Assembly: GCF_048771995.1 (NCBI RefSeq)
Contig: NC_133063.1
Span: 69,755,514 to 69,819,513 of the forward strand
Direction of reading: 5' to 3'
Length of the DNA: 64,000 bases
Source: Taeniopygia guttata
Taxonomy: Eukaryota; Chordata; Aves; Passeriformes; Estrildidae
This document shows positions 61,761-64,000 of the stretch, in pieces (position 1 is the stretch's first letter; each line of letters begins with the position of its first letter). The notes under the pieces were generated by a model. That model was given only the letters and a program-made list of their open reading frames with translations, did no database searches and was not told where the DNA came from. The translations under genes and the position numbers were made by a program.

Positions 61761-62429
61761 GAACAAAAACCAAATTATAGTAATCAGGATGGGCAGTTAG
61801 CCCTATCATTAAAAGTTATGAAAAATCCCAGCAGCTGATTGGTAACCTCATGTGGGCAGGTACACAATTTAAGTATAAGATAATGGAACTAAAACATCAG
61901 GAAACACTTTGGGAAATAGAAAAAATAGAAAGGAAAAGTGGAATTGCCTCAATATCTGCTTGCATCAGTAGGAATCCTAAGGTAGAGCAGCTCATGTCTG
62001 TTGCCCAGGTTGTAAGGCTGGGATGTGTTTGTAGAAATTATTCTCCCTTTCTTAACGACACCTGGTCTCGCCTAACAGATAATAAGACCTTGAGAGATAT
62101 AGACTGAGAGGAGGACATTGTAAAATCATTGGGACCCACAACATAGGTAGAAAGCAATGGAATTTGGACCGCACATTAACCATCAGGAGAATAAAGAGAA
62201 CAGTGGGCATTAGGAGTACTAATGTTCTGTCCCTTGTGAAGTAGTGACCACCAGGAACCTAGCTATAGGGAGAAGTTAAACATGATGAAACTTGGAAACA
62301 TCCCAGTATGCAGACTATAGTGAGATGGACTTCAGATTCTTACTCCTCAATTATCTACCTTTAGGAATAGACTAGCCATACTAGCCATACATAATAGACT
62401 AGCCATAATTCGACTCTGTAAATGGAAAC

Positions 62430-62790
62430 TTTAGCAAATGCAACTTACTTGGGCTTTGTTGAAATAAATGAACAGTTGCAAGCCACAGCTAAAACAACCA
62501 TACAAAACAGATTGGCTTTAGATTTATTGCTGTTACATGAATTATGTGCTTGTTTGAATTTAAACAATAGTTGTGTGCACATTCCAAATGTGACTGTTTA
62601 ACTGGATGATCAGCTAGTGCGGCTAATATTGCTACATCTCGAAGAGAGTTAAGGGTAGGATAAGAACAGGTCAAATAACCTATTTAAACAACTTGGATTT
62701 TCTCTGTCTGGTTGGTGGGCCTTCCTTTTGCAAAGTATAATTATGATCGTATTAGTAATTGTGATTATGATGCTTGCTTTAAGCTGCTGA
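62430..62790 (+). pseudogene. ERV Env transmembrane-subunit remnant
   Basis: A heptad-like stretch leads into QNRLALDLL, then a pair of cysteines six residues apart, and later a hydrophobic membrane anchor rich in Ile, Val and Leu (about 62,705-62,788) ending in a stop. This order is typical of gamma-type retroviral TM subunits. An internal stop follows the cysteine region, so it is not a functional glycoprotein. Confidence 0.65.
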
Positions 62791-63169
62791 AAAAACATGA
62801 TTTCTAATGCAATATAAGGACCTTATATGTTAGTAAAAAAGCATGGTGGGGCTTGTGAAGGCTCAAAGAGAAGACAAGCTTCACCAGCCTCAAAGGGTGG
62901 GAAAGTTGCCCAATGAAAAATCGTTTGTACCTGGTGGGTTAATACAATGCTTATTCTTCAAAAACCACTGGCCTGTGGAACTGCACAATACTTATCCTGT
63001 AGAAAGAACTGGAAAGCAACTAGCCCAGTTGTGCCAACTTTTCAACAGCTCACCAGGTGGCCAGGTACGACTCTGGGGTCAGTGACCATCAGAGACCACC
63101 AAAGAGACCCCCAGGACAGAAGAACACAAGTGCAAAGGGGAGGGAACATACATTTAGAATTTTAGGGAA

Positions 63170-64000
63170 ATTATTATCATATTTACATTTATTATGGGAA
63201 AATCAATGAATATTATGCAAAACAGGAGCTTTTTCTGTACTCAGCTGGCACAAAATTTCAGAGGACACAACATCTGGCTGAATAAAGAATGCCTGTTTCT
63301 AAATGCTACAATGGTATTAAAGAGTTTTTATTTTTACAAATTTTTGGTAAAAACTGAGCAGAATCCCCAGCTCCTTCTCAGAAATACTTTCCAGAAGGTC
63401 AGCCCGCAGCTTGCAATGGTGCATAGGGTTATTTCTTCCTGGGTTCAGAACCCTACATATGCTTATATTGAGTTTCAGAGAGTTCTTCTCTGTCAAACTC
63501 TCCAGCTAAACTGAGAATTAAAGAAACTGCAACAGGGATGAAAGTGAAGGGATCTTTCCCAGCAGAGAGGTGTGTAAGGTTTGTAAATTGCATGAACAGC
63601 TGTAAAAACTTCACTAGCTTCCTGGTGCCCTGTAATATAAAATAAGAGGTCAGCTCTGCAAAAGCCCATGTGGCTCTCTATCCTTCAGATGGTCTTTGAT
63701 ATGTGACCACAGTGCTTGTTTGTATATCTTGGCAAATGTCACAGGCATTTATGCCATCAAAGCTGATTTTGGTGAAGAATTTAAAAAGGAACTGTCTAGA
63801 CCAAGGAGAGAGATACACCAGATGGATCTGAACTGTGACCTGGAAGTAGTTGTTTTTAGCCTGCAGACCTGAATGCAGTGCCCTTTTTGCTCCCAGGAGC
63901 AGGGGTGGCGATGAGTTACTACACTCTTTAAGCAGCTCACATGTAATATAGTAAAAAGCATGGTTACCAAATAAAGGATAGCTGAAACAATTGTGTTATT
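63170..64000. other. Non-coding DNA, nothing recognised
   Basis: A 106-codon open stretch at 63,194-63,514 has no recognisable domain and is judged to be chance. Confidence 0.5.

Larger units (their letters stand above)
57985..63100 (+). mobile_element. Decayed class I-like endogenous retrovirus
   Basis: Remnants lie in retroviral order on the plus strand: a gag-like stretch at about 58,020-58,250 (LTVEEKRMVLEKVK), a nucleocapsid-like basic piece at 59,750-59,850, reverse transcriptase at 60,390-60,640, RNase H at 60,890-61,170 and again at 61,690-61,760, and an Env transmembrane region at 62,430-62,790. Stops and frameshifts occur throughout, and the active-site motif of the reverse transcriptase is degraded. 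A minus-strand CR1 (58,930-59,605) and a foreign block (about 61,190-61,620) interrupt it. It is a fossil without coding capacity. Confidence 0.75.

Overview
The window looks like bird nuclear DNA, probably from a songbird. It is AT-rich, introns and intergenic DNA dominate, CR1 LINE fragments occur in both orientations, avian-type retroviral LTRs are common, and no long open reading frame stands alone. Species and chromosome cannot be read from the sequence. In mammals the gene found here lies in a block that corresponds to the bird Z chromosome, so Z linkage is a reasonable inference.

The main result is one interrupted plus-strand gene, about 10,615-27,680, that I assemble by eye from seven coding exons. 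All introns are GT-AG and the frame stays open across every junction. The product is about 277 residues, against 270 for human IL-33. It has the IL-33 layout: a short N-terminal exon, a basic nuclear exon with the nucleosome-binding motif L-R-S-G, a linker exon, and four exons forming an IL-1-family beta-trefoil that ends in a FF(I/V)(M/L)H...F-x-C...V-x-D-x-x-L pattern. I call it a bird IL33 orthologue. To my recollection IL33 has mostly been described as a mammalian gene, while its receptor ST2 (IL1RL1) is known in chicken, so this would supply the missing ligand.

Layout. 1-9,400: intergenic DNA with CR1 pieces at about 2.9-3.6 kb, a 475-bp AAAG microsatellite, and an ERV/LTR remnant at 6.3-8.8 kb. 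9,400-27,680: the IL33-like gene, with one CR1 in intron 5 and simple repeats. 27,680-33,000: AT-rich DNA, a 390-bp TATAT pentamer array between two copies of an unnamed repeat, and a CR1. 33,680-37,000: a long minus-strand CR1 with endonuclease and reverse transcriptase remnants, interrupted by an LTR. 37,029-37,720: a solo LTR with inverted ends. 38.8-48.4 kb: unique-looking non-coding DNA. 48.4-54.8 kb: nested CR1, solo LTRs and an unresolved element with inverted coding-like segments. 54.8-58 kb: unique-looking DNA. 58-63.1 kb: a decayed class I-like endogenous retrovirus (gag-like, RT, RNase H, Env TM) carrying a CR1 and another inserted block. 63.2-64 kb: nothing recognisable.

No tRNA, rRNA or CRISPR was seen. 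All exon boundaries are visual inferences without transcript data. The first coding exon is the weakest part of the model.
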